Shown: positions 22,241-30,939 of the stretch, piece by piece
How the letters are laid out: each line of letters opens with the position of its first letter
Position numbering within the stretch: the first letter of the stretch is position 1
Source: Bacteroidota bacterium
GTDB taxonomy: Bacteria; Bacteroidota; Rhodothermia; JANXDC01
Assembly (NCBI GenBank): GCA_025998875.1
Contig: AP024675.1
Coordinates: forward strand, 1,771,549-1,835,548
Direction: 5' to 3'
DNA length: 64,000 nucleotides
The notes under the pieces: generated by a model
Seen by the model: the letters and a program-made list of their open reading frames with translations, nothing else
Databases searched by the model: none
What the model was told of the DNA's origin: nothing
Translations under genes and position numbers: made by a program

Positions 22241-23047
22241 TCACCAGAAGCTATAGGAGATTCCCAGCCCGAGTACCTCTTTGAGCTGCACCCGGGGGCT
22301 TACGTCCCGATCGTAGTATACGACGGCATTAAGCGTGGCGTTGAGCAGCCGGTTGATCCGCATCAGCACTTCGTTTTCCCATCGTATCGTGGGTCTGGGG
22401 AATCGCTCATAGGGGGAGAAGACCCCGAGACGGGAACGGTAATAAACGTTTTCCAGCAATTTCTGCCGGTCTACCGAACCTACCAGCTCCATACCCGGCT
22501 GCCATCGTATCCGCTCTCCAGGCCTGAGCCCGTAGCGTGTGCCCAGCAGTGGATCCCGGACAATGGTCTGTCGGAGGGCCAGGCTCAGGCGTACATTGTA
22601 CTGCTCGGCGGGCCGATAGCTCAACCCCAGCGCCTGGGTGAAGAAGGCGGGCGCAAGAAAGCGGGAGGTGAGCTGGGGCGGGGTTTTCTTATACTCATAG
22701 CCCGGGGCGAACTGGGTGCGCAGTTCCAAGGAGAAGGTGGGACGAAGCGGTCCATCGGCCGCATACTGCCACTGAAAGAGCCAGCGGATCTGATCCTCGC
22801 TTTTCCGGTAGGCCAGTGTATCCTGCTTAACCTGCCCGTAGGCCAGTAGCAGGCTGTGCTCCAGGCGATGCGGGCCCCGCTGCAGATGGGCCGTATGCTC
22901 CAATTTGCCTGTGAAGGCTATCGTATTGGCTCCACCTTCTTGCCAGTTTTCGTAATAGGCTTGGTTTACGCTGAGGGCGCCCACAAGCGAGTGGGTCCAG
23001 GACCAGGGGAGGGAATCGGAGGCGACAAGCAGGATAAGACCAAGCAT
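22241..23047 (-). CDS. DUF3078-type outer-membrane beta-barrel protein
   Basis: This 268-residue protein has a short signal-like N-terminus and alternating beta strands to a final SYSFW aromatic end, as in outer-membrane barrels. The stretch NQAYYENWQEGGANTIAF matches the SxxxNWxxGGxN pattern that I associate with the Bacteroidota family DUF3078. The function of the family is unknown. It lies between DUF5683 and sppA in an envelope-linked group behind parAB. Confidence 0.75.
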   Translation of the reverse strand: MLGLILLVASDSLPWSWTHSLVGALSVNQAYYENWQEGGANTIAFTGKLEHTAHLQRGPHRLEHSLLLAYGQVKQDTLAYRKSEDQIRWLFQWQYAADGPLRPTFSLELRTQFAPGYEYKKTPPQLTSRFLAPAFFTQALGLSYRPAEQYNVRLSLALRQTIVRDPLLGTRYGLRPGERIRWQPGMELVGSVDRQKLLENVYYRSRLGVFSPYERFPRPTIRWENEVLMRINRLLNATLNAVVYYDRDVSPRVQLKEVLGLGISYSFW

Positions 23048-23103
23048 CTATGGGCTCCCGGTAGATGGTTTGCTCTCACAGTCCCCGGGAAGGGCCGGGG
23101 ATA

Positions 23104-23586
23104 TCAGAGACGCCAGCGCACGCGCAGGCCGGGGGCGTTGCCGAGGCCGGCCAGCTCCGGGCCGACATCGAAGGTTCGGAAATGGGCTTCCACATAGGCA
23201 TCGAGCACGTTTAGCGCGTAGGCGGCCACAAGCAGGAGCCAGAACAGATCGCGCGCGTTGCGGTATGCGTCTCGATATTGGCGCAGGGTCTCAGGGCTGA
23301 GGTTGGCCCATTCCGGGGGTACGGAGCAGTCGGCCTCCGGTTGCTGGATCCGACAGCGGTGGGCCTGCCGATAGCGCTGGTAGCGCTGATTGAGGAACAG
23401 GGCTTCAGCCGTCAACCCCCCCATCGCTCCCCAGATGAGGAGGGCTTTGAGCGGTTTGCCGTTTTTGACCTGCCCCCAGCCGGGCAGGATGGCCGAGTAG
23501 AGCGCCATCTTGTAGGGCGGGGGAAGCGGGGTGGAGGCGGAATCCGCCGTTGCGCTCAGCATGAACAGGAGCAGAAGGCACCTCAT
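23104..23586 (-). CDS. DUF5683-type membrane protein
   Basis: This 160-residue protein has a signal peptide (MRCLLLLFMLSATADS), the family block ALYSAILPGWGQVKNGK, and two hydrophobic helices near residues 45-62 and 112-128. Its ATG overlaps the parB stop as ATGA, which fixes the start. A longer upstream frame is only the shadow of parB. A DUF5683 gene after parB is a recurring arrangement in Bacteroidota as I know it. No activity is known. Confidence 0.8.
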   Translation of the reverse strand: MRCLLLLFMLSATADSASTPLPPPYKMALYSAILPGWGQVKNGKPLKALLIWGAMGGLTAEALFLNQRYQRYRQAHRCRIQQPEADCSVPPEWANLSPETLRQYRDAYRNARDLFWLLLVAAYALNVLDAYVEAHFRTFDVGPELAGLGNAPGLRVRWRL

Positions 23587-24500
23587 TCCGCAAGGGTCTC
23601 GAATAGTTCCAGGAGGCGGTTGAGCTCTTCCAAGGAGTAAAACGCGATGCGGATTTCCCCTCGGCCATTGGCTTGCTGAAGGATGTGCACCCGGGTTCCC
23701 AGCTTCTGCCGCAGGCGTTTTTCCGCTTCCAGGCGGAACGGCTCCGCAGAAGCGGCCACGGGGTTGCGCCTCGATCCCAATGGGGGGCTGTGCTTGAGCC
23801 GACGAACCAGCTCCTCGACCTGCCGTACGGAGAGACCTTTTTGCAGCGTTTGCTCCAGCACGTAGAGCTGATCTTCCCGGCGGGGCAGGCCCAGTATGGC
23901 CCGCGCATGCCCCATGGTAATACTGCCATCCCGGAGCGCGGTCTGAACGGTCTCCGGAAGGCTGAGCAGGCGCAGGAAGTTGGCCACCGTGGAGCGGTTT
24001 TTGCCCACTTTTTCGGCGATCTGCTCCTGGGTCAGCCCGCATTCTTCCATGAGCCTTCGGTATCCGAGCGCGATCTCCAGCGGATTGAGCGCCTCGCGCT
24101 GGATGTTTTCCACGAGGGCCATCTCGAGCATGGCCTCGTCGTTGGCCTCGCGCACGAAGGCCGGAATGCGGGGCATACCGATGCGCTGACAGGCGCGCCA
24201 GCGCCGTTCCCCGGTGATGAGCTCATAGTAGCCCTCCCCAACGGCCCGAACCGTGATGGGTTGAATGAGGCCGTGCTGGCGAATGGACTGGGCCAGTTCC
24301 TCGAGGGCTTCCTCCCCGAACTGCTCCCGCGGCTGGAACGGATTGGGGCGAATGCGATCGATATCGATCTCGATAGCCTGCAGTTTGGCCGGCAACACCT
24401 CCGTTTCAGGGGCGGCCCAGGAGCTTTCCGTGTTGGGAGGCAGGAGCGCATCCAACCCCCGACCCAGCGCCTTCGGCTTTTTGTAGATGCGGTTGGCCAT
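23583..24500 (-). CDS. parB: Chromosome-partitioning protein ParB
   Basis: ParB, 305 residues, binds parS sites and loads ParA/SMC near the origin. The N-terminal CTP-binding part shows NPFQPRE, TGERRWRAC and ENIQRE, and the central helix-turn-helix is at LTQEQIAEKVGKNRSTVANFL... (residues 152-172). A C-terminal dimer domain follows. I found no match to the usual parS palindrome in this window. Confidence 0.96.
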   Translation of the reverse strand: MANRIYKKPKALGRGLDALLPPNTESSWAAPETEVLPAKLQAIEIDIDRIRPNPFQPREQFGEEALEELAQSIRQHGLIQPITVRAVGEGYYELITGERRWRACQRIGMPRIPAFVREANDEAMLEMALVENIQREALNPLEIALGYRRLMEECGLTQEQIAEKVGKNRSTVANFLRLLSLPETVQTALRDGSITMGHARAILGLPRREDQLYVLEQTLQKGLSVRQVEELVRRLKHSPPLGSRRNPVAASAEPFRLEAEKRLRQKLGTRVHILQQANGRGEIRIAFYSLEELNRLLELFETLAE

Positions 24501-24503
24501 ACA

Positions 24504-25325
24504 CTATGGCTCCTTCCACCCGTTAGCCGAGGGAGCATGTACTTCGCTTGCCGTCAATCCATTGCGCTCCATGAGCTCCTGAGCCAGCGCCAGATAGTTG
24601 TTCGCCCCGGCGCTGGTGGGATCATACAGGATAACGGGCTGCCCAAAGCTGGGGGCCTCGCTGAGGCGTACATTGCGCCGAATCAGGGTTCGCATGGTCT
24701 TTTCCTTAAAGTACCGCTTGACCTCGGCATACACCTGATTGGCCAGCCGAATGCGCGGGTCATACATGGTAAGCAGCACCCCTTCGATATCCAGGCTCGG
24801 ATTGCGCCTTTCCTTCACCACGCGGATGGTATTCAAAAGCCGCCCCAGCCCTTCCATGGCGAAATACTCGCACTGCACGGGGATGAGCACCGAATTGGCG
24901 GCCGTCAGGGCGTTTATGGTCAGCAGGCCCAGCGAGGGGGGACAGTCGATCAGGATGAAATCAAAGCGGTCCTTGATGTCCTCCAGCGTTCGCTGCAGGA
25001 TGAATTCTCGGCCAGACCAGTGGATGAGCTCTATTTCGGCCCCCACCAGGTCGGGACGGGACGGGGCCAGGTGAAGCTGGGGAAGCTGGGCGATGGGACG
25101 TTCGATGACGTCCAGGATCCGGACACTGCCCAGAAGCACCTCGTACATCGTAGAGGGTAGCCTGTTGGGCTCCCGACCCAGTCCGCTTGTCGCATTGGCC
25201 TGGGGATCGAGATCGATCAGCAGGGTGGGACGCTCCAGAGCCGCCAGGCTAGCGGCCAGGTTGATGGCTGTGGTCGTCTTGCCTACCCCGCCTTTTTGAT
25301 TGGCTATCGCGATGATCTTACCCAT
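24504..25325 (-). CDS. parA: Chromosome-partitioning ATPase ParA (Soj-like)
   Basis: ParA, 273 residues, is a deviant Walker-A ATPase. MGKIIAIANQKGGVGKTTT shows KGGVGKTT at residues 11-18, with DLDPQANAT and DFILIDCPPSLG as the Walker A' and B regions. No N-terminal DNA-binding extension is present, as in Soj. A much longer in-frame reading upstream has no ParA homology and crosses a promoter. Three bases separate it from parB. Confidence 0.97.
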   Translation of the reverse strand: MGKIIAIANQKGGVGKTTTAINLAASLAALERPTLLIDLDPQANATSGLGREPNRLPSTMYEVLLGSVRILDVIERPIAQLPQLHLAPSRPDLVGAEIELIHWSGREFILQRTLEDIKDRFDFILIDCPPSLGLLTINALTAANSVLIPVQCEYFAMEGLGRLLNTIRVVKERRNPSLDIEGVLLTMYDPRIRLANQVYAEVKRYFKEKTMRTLIRRNVRLSEAPSFGQPVILYDPTSAGANNYLALAQELMERNGLTASEVHAPSANGWKEP

Positions 25326-25357
25326 AAGTGGCGGACCTGGCCTTAGAGGGGCGCGAG

Positions 25358-25389
25358 AAAATATACTATCCGGTCCGGGGTATTGCAAA
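25358..25389 (-). promoter_or_regulatory. Promoter of parA operon
   Basis: On the minus strand TTTG (25389-25386), 20 bases, then TATATTTT (25365-25358), 33 bases before the parA ATG. It sits back to back with the promoter for the antiporter. Confidence 0.6.
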
Positions 25390-25391
25390 CC

Positions 25392-25423
25392 TTGCTCCCG
25401 CCGAAGGAGCCATAGTATGTTTG
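25392..25423 (+). promoter_or_regulatory. Promoter of antiporter-archease-rtcB
   Basis: TTG at 25392-25394, 21 bases, then TATGTTTG at 25416-25423, an exact TAnnTTTG. It lies 28 bases before the ATG. Its -33 element is two bases from that of parA on the other strand. Confidence 0.65.
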
Positions 25424-25451
25424 ATCGAGGTATTGATTTCCGGGGGATTGC

Positions 25452-26684
25452 ATGGAGCTCGTCATCCTGCTTATCGGGGTGCTGGTGTTTTTTGGCCACC
25501 TGCTTTCGGCTGTTTTTTCCTGGACCCGGATTCCCGATGTGCTCGTGCTCATGCTTGTCGGGATACTCATCGGACCTGTGCTGGGGCTCGTCAGTCCAGC
25601 CGATTTTGGCAAAGTAGGATCTGCCTTTACCACGATCGCCCTGCTGGTCATATTGTTTGAGTCCGGAACCGGGCTCAACGTGCAGGTGCTGCGTCGTGCT
25701 CTGCGCGAGGCCGTTGTGCTTACGCTGGCCTCTTTTGTCCTGGCTGTCTTTGCCGTCTCCCTTGTGGGCTACTTTCTGCTGGGGCTTTCTGTGTTTATGG
25801 CCGTCGCCCTCGGGGCGATCCTGGGGGGCACTTCGGCCATTATCGTGATCCCCATCGTGCAGATGCTCAGAACGGAGGAAAAAACCAAGACCGTCTTGCT
25901 GCTGGAGTCGGCCCTGACCGATGTGCTCTGTATTGTGGTTACGCTGGCTGTTCTGGAGGCATACGCCATCGGGGGCAACCCGAACATAGGGCAGATTCTG
26001 GGTCGGATTCTGGCCTCTTTCCTGCTGGCCGGCGCGATGGGGTTTCTGGCCGGCGTAGTCTGGTCCTATCTGCTGCTGCACCTGAGGCGCTTCCCGAACA
26101 CGATCTTCACCACGATCGCCTACATCTTCGTGCTCTACGGGGTGACGGAGTTCCTCGGTTATAGTGGGGCCATTGCCACGCTCGCCTTCGGTGTCACGCT
26201 CGGTAACGCGCAGTATTTGCCTCTGCATCTGCTCAAGGACTACGTGCGGTTGCGGCCCGTGGAGTTTGACTTCATCGAGAAGACCTTTTTTGGGGAGATC
26301 GTCTTTCTTGTCAAGGTCTTCTTCTTCGTCTATCTGGGGCTGTCCATGCGGATGGGGCAGTTTTACTACATCCAGATTGCGCTCCTCATCACCGCTTTGC
26401 TCTATGGGGCCCGTCTGGTGGTGGTGCGCCTGTTCGCTTCCCGGGATATTCCCCTGCGGGATGCCACCTTTATGGCCGTGATGATCCCCAAAGGGCTGGC
26501 GCCGGCCGTGCTGGCCTCCATTCCCCTACAGCGCGGGCTGCCTCAAGGGGAGGTGATCCAGGAGGTGACCTATGCGGTGATCCTCTTCACCGTGGTCTTT
26601 ACCTCGCTGCTCATCTGGCTTATCGAGCGCACCGCCCTGGGCAGGATCTACGAGTCGTTGTTCCGTCGGCTCAAGGTCTCGTAG
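25452..26684 (+). CDS. Cation/proton antiporter (CPA1-like)
   Basis: This 410-residue protein has about 12 membrane helices. The core shows GTSAIIVIPIV and ESALTD, where the acidic residue of ESxxD is typical of CPA1 sodium/proton exchangers. LVGILIGPVLGL in helix 2 is also family-like. There is no C-terminal TrkA-N regulatory domain. It exchanges Na+ or K+ for protons, and the ion cannot be told. The stop TAG directly abuts the archease ATG. Confidence 0.85.
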   Translation: MELVILLIGVLVFFGHLLSAVFSWTRIPDVLVLMLVGILIGPVLGLVSPADFGKVGSAFTTIALLVILFESGTGLNVQVLRRALREAVVLTLASFVLAVFAVSLVGYFLLGLSVFMAVALGAILGGTSAIIVIPIVQMLRTEEKTKTVLLLESALTDVLCIVVTLAVLEAYAIGGNPNIGQILGRILASFLLAGAMGFLAGVVWSYLLLHLRRFPNTIFTTIAYIFVLYGVTEFLGYSGAIATLAFGVTLGNAQYLPLHLLKDYVRLRPVEFDFIEKTFFGEIVFLVKVFFFVYLGLSMRMGQFYYIQIALLITALLYGARLVVVRLFASRDIPLRDATFMAVMIPKGLAPAVLASIPLQRGLPQGEVIQEVTYAVILFTVVFTSLLIWLIERTALGRIYESLFRRLKVS

Positions 26685-27110
26685 ATGGGATACGCCTGGC
26701 TCTCCCATACCGCCGACATCGCCCTGCGGGCCTGGGGTCCGGATCCCGTCTCGGTTTTCGTCGAGGCTGCGCGCGGGCTCCTGGAGGAGATGACCGAGGG
26801 GGCGCTCCGGGAGGTTTCCCCTACGGCATGGATACCTGTGCGGATCTGCGCCTCCTCCTACGGGGAGCTTCTGGTGGACTGGCTCAACGAGCTCATCTTC
26901 TGGTATGAAACCCGATCGGTCTATGCGGTCGCCTTCCAGGTGCACATCCGCCGGATTGCGGACGGCTTCTGTCTGGAAGGCAGAGTGGGAACCTTTCCCG
27001 TGGGAGCGCAGGTAGCTAAACTGCAGATCAAAGCGGCTACCTATCACGGACTGCGTTTTGCGCAGACCCCGGATGGGAAATGGGAAGCCGAGGTGGTACT
27101 GGACATTTAG
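26685..27110 (+). CDS. Archease
   Basis: This 141-residue protein matches the archease family, which accelerates RtcB turnover and guanylylation. It shows the N-terminal SHTADIALRAWG block, LVDWLNELIFWYET in the middle and IKAATYHGLR near the end, with the conserved acidic metal-binding residues. It is directly followed by rtcB, its known partner, 11 bases downstream. Confidence 0.92.
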   Translation: MGYAWLSHTADIALRAWGPDPVSVFVEAARGLLEEMTEGALREVSPTAWIPVRICASSYGELLVDWLNELIFWYETRSVYAVAFQVHIRRIADGFCLEGRVGTFPVGAQVAKLQIKAATYHGLRFAQTPDGKWEAEVVLDI

Positions 27111-27121
27111 GTGGGGCGTCT

Positions 27122-28588
27122 ATGGCTGAGTTCCGTGTTCCCGAGAAGCGTCAGCTCCTGCGTCTGGACGAGGTGACCTGGGAAGTGCCCACCACCTTCT
27201 GGGCGAAGATGCGCGTTCCGGCCCGTTTGTACGCCTCCGAACGCATCCTGGATCAGATCCTGGAGGACAAATCCCTGGCCCAGCTGGTCAACATGACCAC
27301 CCTGCCCGGAGTGCTCAAGCATGCCATCGCCATGCCCGACGTGCATCAGGGCTATGGATTCCCGGTCGGGGGCGTGCTGGCCACCGACGTGGAGGAGGGC
27401 GTGGTTTCCCCGGGTGGGGTGGGGTATGATATCAACTGCGGGGTACGCCTGCTCATCTCCGATATACCCCGTCAGGAGGTCAGTGAAGAGCGCCTCCGCC
27501 GGCTTGTGGAGTCGCTTATGCGCACCATTCCGGTCGGGACCGGGGAGGGCAGCCCGATCACGCTTTCGAAAAAAGAGCTCGATCGGGTGGCCGTGGAGGG
27601 GGCGCATTGGGCGGTTCGCAATGGATACGGTCTGGCCGAAGATCTTGAGCGTATCGAAGACGGGGGCCGTATGGAGGGGGCCGACCCGGCCGCGGTAAGC
27701 GAACGCGCCCGGGAGCGGGGGTATGTGCAGTTGGGCTCCATCGGTTCGGGAAATCATTTTCTGGAAATTCAGTACGTCGAGGAGGTTTTCGATGCGGAAG
27801 CGGCTCAAGCCTTCGGGCTGGAGCCCGCTCAGATGGTCGTGCTCATCCACTGTGGATCGCGCGGATACGGACATCAGATCTGCACGGATTATGTGAAGAC
27901 CGCCCTGCAGGCGGCCTCTAAATACAAGATCTCCCTGGTTGATCCCGAGCTGGCCTGTGTGCCCTTTCAGAGCCCAGAAGGGCAGGCCTATCATCGGGCC
28001 ATGCGCTGCGCTATGAATTTTGCCTGGGCCAACCGGCAGGTGATCACCCACTTTACGCGTAAGGTCTGGAGGGAGATCTTCGGGGACAGGTCCGAACTGC
28101 GGTTGCTCTACGACGTGGTGCACAATACGGCCAAAATAGAAACCTTCGAACTTGACGGCCGCCGGCACCGGGCCGTCGTGCATCGCAAAGGCGCCACACG
28201 CGCCCTCGGTCCCGCTCATCCGCTCACTCCGCGCATATACGCCCATGTGGGCCAGCCCGTAATCATTCCCGGCTCCATGGGCACAGCCTCCTGGGTGCTG
28301 GTGGGTGAGCAGCTCGACGATACGAATTTCTTCAACTCTACCTGCCACGGGGCCGGCCGACAGATGTCCCGGCATCAGGCCAAAAAGCGCGTCTTCGGAT
28401 CCGGTATGGATCTGGTGGCCGTGCTGGCTCAGCAGGGGATTGTGGCGCGCAGCCAGAGCCGAGCCGGACTGGCCGAGGAAGCGCCTTTCGCCTACAAGGA
28501 TGTCGACGAGGTGGTGCGCGTGGTCGAGCGCGCCGGTATGGCGCGTCGGGTGGCCCGACTTCGCCCCGTGGGCGTGATCAAGGGGTGA
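27122..28588 (+). CDS. rtcB: RNA-splicing/repair ligase RtcB
   Basis: RtcB, 488 residues, joins 2',3'-cyclic phosphate or 3'-phosphate RNA ends to 5'-OH ends with GTP and Mn2+. Metal-site residues lie in DVHQGYGFPVGG, GYDINCG (Cys106), GSGNHFLE and LIHCGSRGYGH. The guanylylated His is expected in CHGAGR (His409). The length is that of the archaeal/long bacterial form. The stop lies back to back with the convergent CBS gene. Confidence 0.97.
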   Translation: MAEFRVPEKRQLLRLDEVTWEVPTTFWAKMRVPARLYASERILDQILEDKSLAQLVNMTTLPGVLKHAIAMPDVHQGYGFPVGGVLATDVEEGVVSPGGVGYDINCGVRLLISDIPRQEVSEERLRRLVESLMRTIPVGTGEGSPITLSKKELDRVAVEGAHWAVRNGYGLAEDLERIEDGGRMEGADPAAVSERARERGYVQLGSIGSGNHFLEIQYVEEVFDAEAAQAFGLEPAQMVVLIHCGSRGYGHQICTDYVKTALQAASKYKISLVDPELACVPFQSPEGQAYHRAMRCAMNFAWANRQVITHFTRKVWREIFGDRSELRLLYDVVHNTAKIETFELDGRRHRAVVHRKGATRALGPAHPLTPRIYAHVGQPVIIPGSMGTASWVLVGEQLDDTNFFNSTCHGAGRQMSRHQAKKRVFGSGMDLVAVLAQQGIVARSQSRAGLAEEAPFAYKDVDEVVRVVERAGMARRVARLRPVGVIKG

Positions 28589-29032
28589 TCAGGGCAACCG
28601 GGGGGGATAGTAGATGTACTCCTCCATCTGCCGGAGGGTGAATTGCTTCTCCTCCAGATCATGCCACATGAGGTTGCGAATCGAGATCACGCCGATGAGC
28701 CGATCTTTCTCCACTACCGGGATATGCCGGCAGTTGAGCTGGTGCATCTTCTGCACCACGCAATCGACCTCCTCATCGGCCTGAGCGACGACGACCTCTC
28801 GGGTCATGACCTCCCCGATCGGGGTATTGCGGGGATCTCGGCCGAGTGCGATGACGCGCTTGAGCAAATCCCGTTCTGTGAAAATGCCCACGAGTCGGTT
28901 GTCTCCATCCAGTACAAGTACCGCGCCCACATTGTGCCGGGCCATGGTCTCGACGGCTTCCTGCACCGTGCTTTCGGGGTGAACGTATAGGAGAGGGCTT
29001 GAGGGATCGATTAGCTGTCGCAGCCGTTTCAT
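28589..29032 (-). CDS. Tandem CBS-domain protein
   Basis: This 147-residue protein consists of two CBS repeats (about residues 8-62 and 75-130) with the usual GIFTERDLLKR and GVISIRNLM ends, plus a short C-terminal tail. CBS pairs bind adenine nucleotides and act as energy or redox sensors. With no attached catalytic domain the partner is unknown. ATG at 29032 is chosen because GGAGGAG precedes it. An upstream extension reads as a shadow of the DJ-1 region. Confidence 0.85.
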   Translation of the reverse strand: MKRLRQLIDPSSPLLYVHPESTVQEAVETMARHNVGAVLVLDGDNRLVGIFTERDLLKRVIALGRDPRNTPIGEVMTREVVVAQADEEVDCVVQKMHQLNCRHIPVVEKDRLIGVISIRNLMWHDLEEKQFTLRQMEEYIYYPPRLP

Positions 29033-29118
29033 GACGGGCTCCTCCCACATAAAGCCTGTACCATTAAGAAAATGCTTCATGCCCGATCGCGCAAGCGATC
29101 CGGCTCCGGAAGATGCGC

Positions 29119-29152
29119 AAAAAGAAAGCGGCGCCCGAGGGCAGGGCGCCGC
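29119..29152 (-). terminator. Terminator after the DJ-1/PfpI gene
   Basis: On the minus strand GCGGCGCCC pairs with GGGCGCCGC across 7 bases and is followed by TTTCTTTTT. A textbook intrinsic terminator 27 bases after the DJ-1 stop. Confidence 0.92.
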
Positions 29153-29178
29153 ATAAGCCGCATGGGCAAGGAGCGCAC

Positions 29179-29778
29179 TCAGCCGGCCGGTACGGGACGA
29201 GCGTGCTCGATACGGGTGCCCATCACCTCCAGAAACCGGGCCAGCCACTGGGGGTGGGCCGGCCAGGCGGGGGCGGTGACCAGGTTGCCATCCACCACCG
29301 CCTGATCAACGGGTACCTCCACGTATTCCCCACCGGCCAGGCGGACCTCCGGCCCTACAGCCGGATAGGCGGTCAGCCGTCGGCCGCGCACCACATCGGC
29401 GGCGGTGAGCACCTGAATGCCGTGGCATATGGCCGCGATGGGTTTGCCGGCCTCGGCAAAATGACGCACGATCTGCAGCACACGCTCGTTAAGTCGGATG
29501 TATTCCGGCGCTCTGCCCCCGGCGATGAGCAGGGCATCATAGCGCTCGGGGTCCACCTCCTCGAAGGTGGCATTGAGCGTGAAGTTATGACCCGGCTTTT
29601 CGGAATACGTCTGATCTCCCTCGAAGTCGTGTACCGCGGTGCGGATCTTCTGTCCCGCCCGTTTGCCCGGGCAGACGGCCTCTACCGTGTAGCCAACCAT
29701 CTGCAGGGCCTGGAAGGGGACCATGACCTCGTAGTCCTCGGCAAAATCACCGACGAGCATGAGCACACGGGGAGCCAT
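29179..29778 (-). CDS. DJ-1/PfpI family protein
   Basis: This 199-residue protein has the DJ-1/PfpI fold with the nucleophile elbow AAICHGIQ (Cys118-His119) and DFAEDYE near residue 11-17, which supplies the conserved Glu. Family members include proteases, glyoxalase/deglycase-like enzymes and chaperones, and I cannot choose between them. GAGGAGG lies just before the ATG. It is 32 bases downstream of the RHH gene and may share the SPFH-RHH transcript. Confidence 0.88.
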   Translation of the reverse strand: MAPRVLMLVGDFAEDYEVMVPFQALQMVGYTVEAVCPGKRAGQKIRTAVHDFEGDQTYSEKPGHNFTLNATFEEVDPERYDALLIAGGRAPEYIRLNERVLQIVRHFAEAGKPIAAICHGIQVLTAADVVRGRRLTAYPAVGPEVRLAGGEYVEVPVDQAVVDGNLVTAPAWPAHPQWLARFLEVMGTRIEHARPVPAG

Positions 29779-29792
29779 AGCGGTACCTCCTC

Positions 29793-29807
29793 TCGATGGT
29801 CCATCGA
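29793..29807. promoter_or_regulatory. Inverted repeat between RHH and DJ-1 genes
   Basis: TCGATGG and CCATCGA flank one base, a perfect 7-1-7 dyad just upstream of the DJ-1 ribosome site. The loop is too short for a good hairpin, so a protein-binding site is a reasonable guess. Confidence 0.35.
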
Positions 29808-29810
29808 AAA

Positions 29811-30026
29811 CTACCCCTCTCCCGGAGCAAAAGTTCCGCTTCCTTCTGTGTCCGGAGGAGGATCGGGGGGGGCCTGGGGGCCCGAGGGTAGACGCCCCGC
29901 GCGCCGGGCTGCCTCGCGCAGTAGATATTCGATCTGCCCGTTTACACTGCGCAGCTCATCAGAAGCCCATCGTTCCAGAACCCGAAACAACTCCGGATCC
30001 AGCCTCAGTAGAAAGCGCTTCTTCAT
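29811..30026 (-). CDS. Small Arc-like ribbon-helix-helix protein
   Basis: This 71-residue protein begins [20 protein letters not shown], and then [14 protein letters not shown], the strand-helix-helix pattern of Arc/MetJ DNA-binding proteins (residues 3-42). The rest is a Pro/Gly/Asp-rich tail. Its ATG overlaps the SPFH stop as ATGA, so the two are made together. The palindrome ahead of the SPFH gene is a possible operator. No toxin gene is adjacent. Confidence 0.75.
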   Translation of the reverse strand: MKKRFLLRLDPELFRVLERWASDELRSVNGQIEYLLREAARRAGRLPSGPQAPPDPPPDTEGSGTFAPGEG

Positions 30027-30913
30027 GTGTACAGCGTGCCTGTATTCACCACAGGCTGCACAGCCTCCTCCGATACCAGGGCAACAAGCAGGTTGTTGAT
30101 CATCGTCGCCTTGCGCTCCTCATCCAGGCGTACCACGCCCCGCTCCGATAGCATCTCTAGAGCCTCCTGCACCATACCCACGGCGCCTTCGACCAGGAGC
30201 CGGCGCGCGGCGATAACGGCCTGCGCCTGCTGACGACGCAACATGGCCTGGGCGATCTCCGGCGCGTAGGCCAGGTGGCTGATGCGGGCTTCGAGCACCT
30301 GGAGTCCGGCTATCTGGAGCCGGTCCTGTACTTCCTGGCGCAATAGCTCCGCTACGGTCTCCGGCTGGCCGCGCAGAGAAAGGCCATTTCCCTCCACGTC
30401 GTGGGGATCATACGGATAGTGGCTGGCCAGCGAGCGAATGGCCGCCTCGCTCTGTACGCTGACAAAGTGCCGGTAATCCTCCACCTCGAAGGCCGCCCGC
30501 GCCGTATCCACTACGCGCCAGACCACCACGGCGGCGATCTCGATGGGATTGCCGAGCGCGTCATTTACCTTGAGCCGCTCGCTGGTGAAGTTGTGCACCC
30601 GCAGGGAAATCGTCTTGCTCGTCACCAGAGGATTGACAAACCAGAAGCCTGCCTCTCGTAGGGTGCCCGCGTAGCGACCGAAAAACAAAAGCACACGGGC
30701 CTGGTTGGGCTGCACGATCTTAAACCCCCCAAGGCCGATGAGGCTGAGCAATACGCCGAGCAGACCATATCCCAGGGGGCTCAGCAAAGCCGTCTGTCCG
30801 CTCCGAAGGGCCACGTACAAGGCCCATCCGCTGCCTGTGAACAGAATAAGCCACAGGAGCAGAAATCCAAAGCCGCTTCCCCGCCAGGCGGGCCGTTCGA
30901 GGATCGCATGCAT
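30023..30913 (-). CDS. SPFH/band-7 domain membrane protein
   Basis: This 296-residue protein has two N-terminal membrane helices (about residues 15-35 and 45-65), then an SPFH domain from IVQPNQARVLLFFGRYAGT through the ARISHLAYAPEIAQAML stretch, which is typical of slipin/stomatin-like scaffolds. ATG at 30913 is preferred over an upstream ATG because AAGGAGG is well placed. Such proteins form large membrane assemblies and microdomains. The pairing with an RHH regulator suggests regulated expression. Confidence 0.85.
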   Translation of the reverse strand: MHAILERPAWRGSGFGFLLLWLILFTGSGWALYVALRSGQTALLSPLGYGLLGVLLSLIGLGGFKIVQPNQARVLLFFGRYAGTLREAGFWFVNPLVTSKTISLRVHNFTSERLKVNDALGNPIEIAAVVVWRVVDTARAAFEVEDYRHFVSVQSEAAIRSLASHYPYDPHDVEGNGLSLRGQPETVAELLRQEVQDRLQIAGLQVLEARISHLAYAPEIAQAMLRRQQAQAVIAARRLLVEGAVGMVQEALEMLSERGVVRLDEERKATMINNLLVALVSEEAVQPVVNTGTLYT

Positions 30914-30939
30914 GGCAGATGCCTCCTTAAGCTGGCATG

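Noticed and set aside
23587-24042. Long N-terminal extension of the DUF5683 protein
   Set aside because: It is parB read in another frame. The signal peptide begins exactly at the ATGA overlap with the parB stop.
20468-25325. A parS centromere near parAB
   Set aside because: I looked for the TGTTTCACGTGAAACA-type palindrome around parAB and found nothing close. The few CACGTG words elsewhere lack the flanking half-sites.
25326-26228. Long N-terminal extension of ParA
   Set aside because: It crosses a divergent promoter, overlaps the antiporter gene in antisense and is low-complexity. MGKIIAIANQKGG is the normal ParA start.
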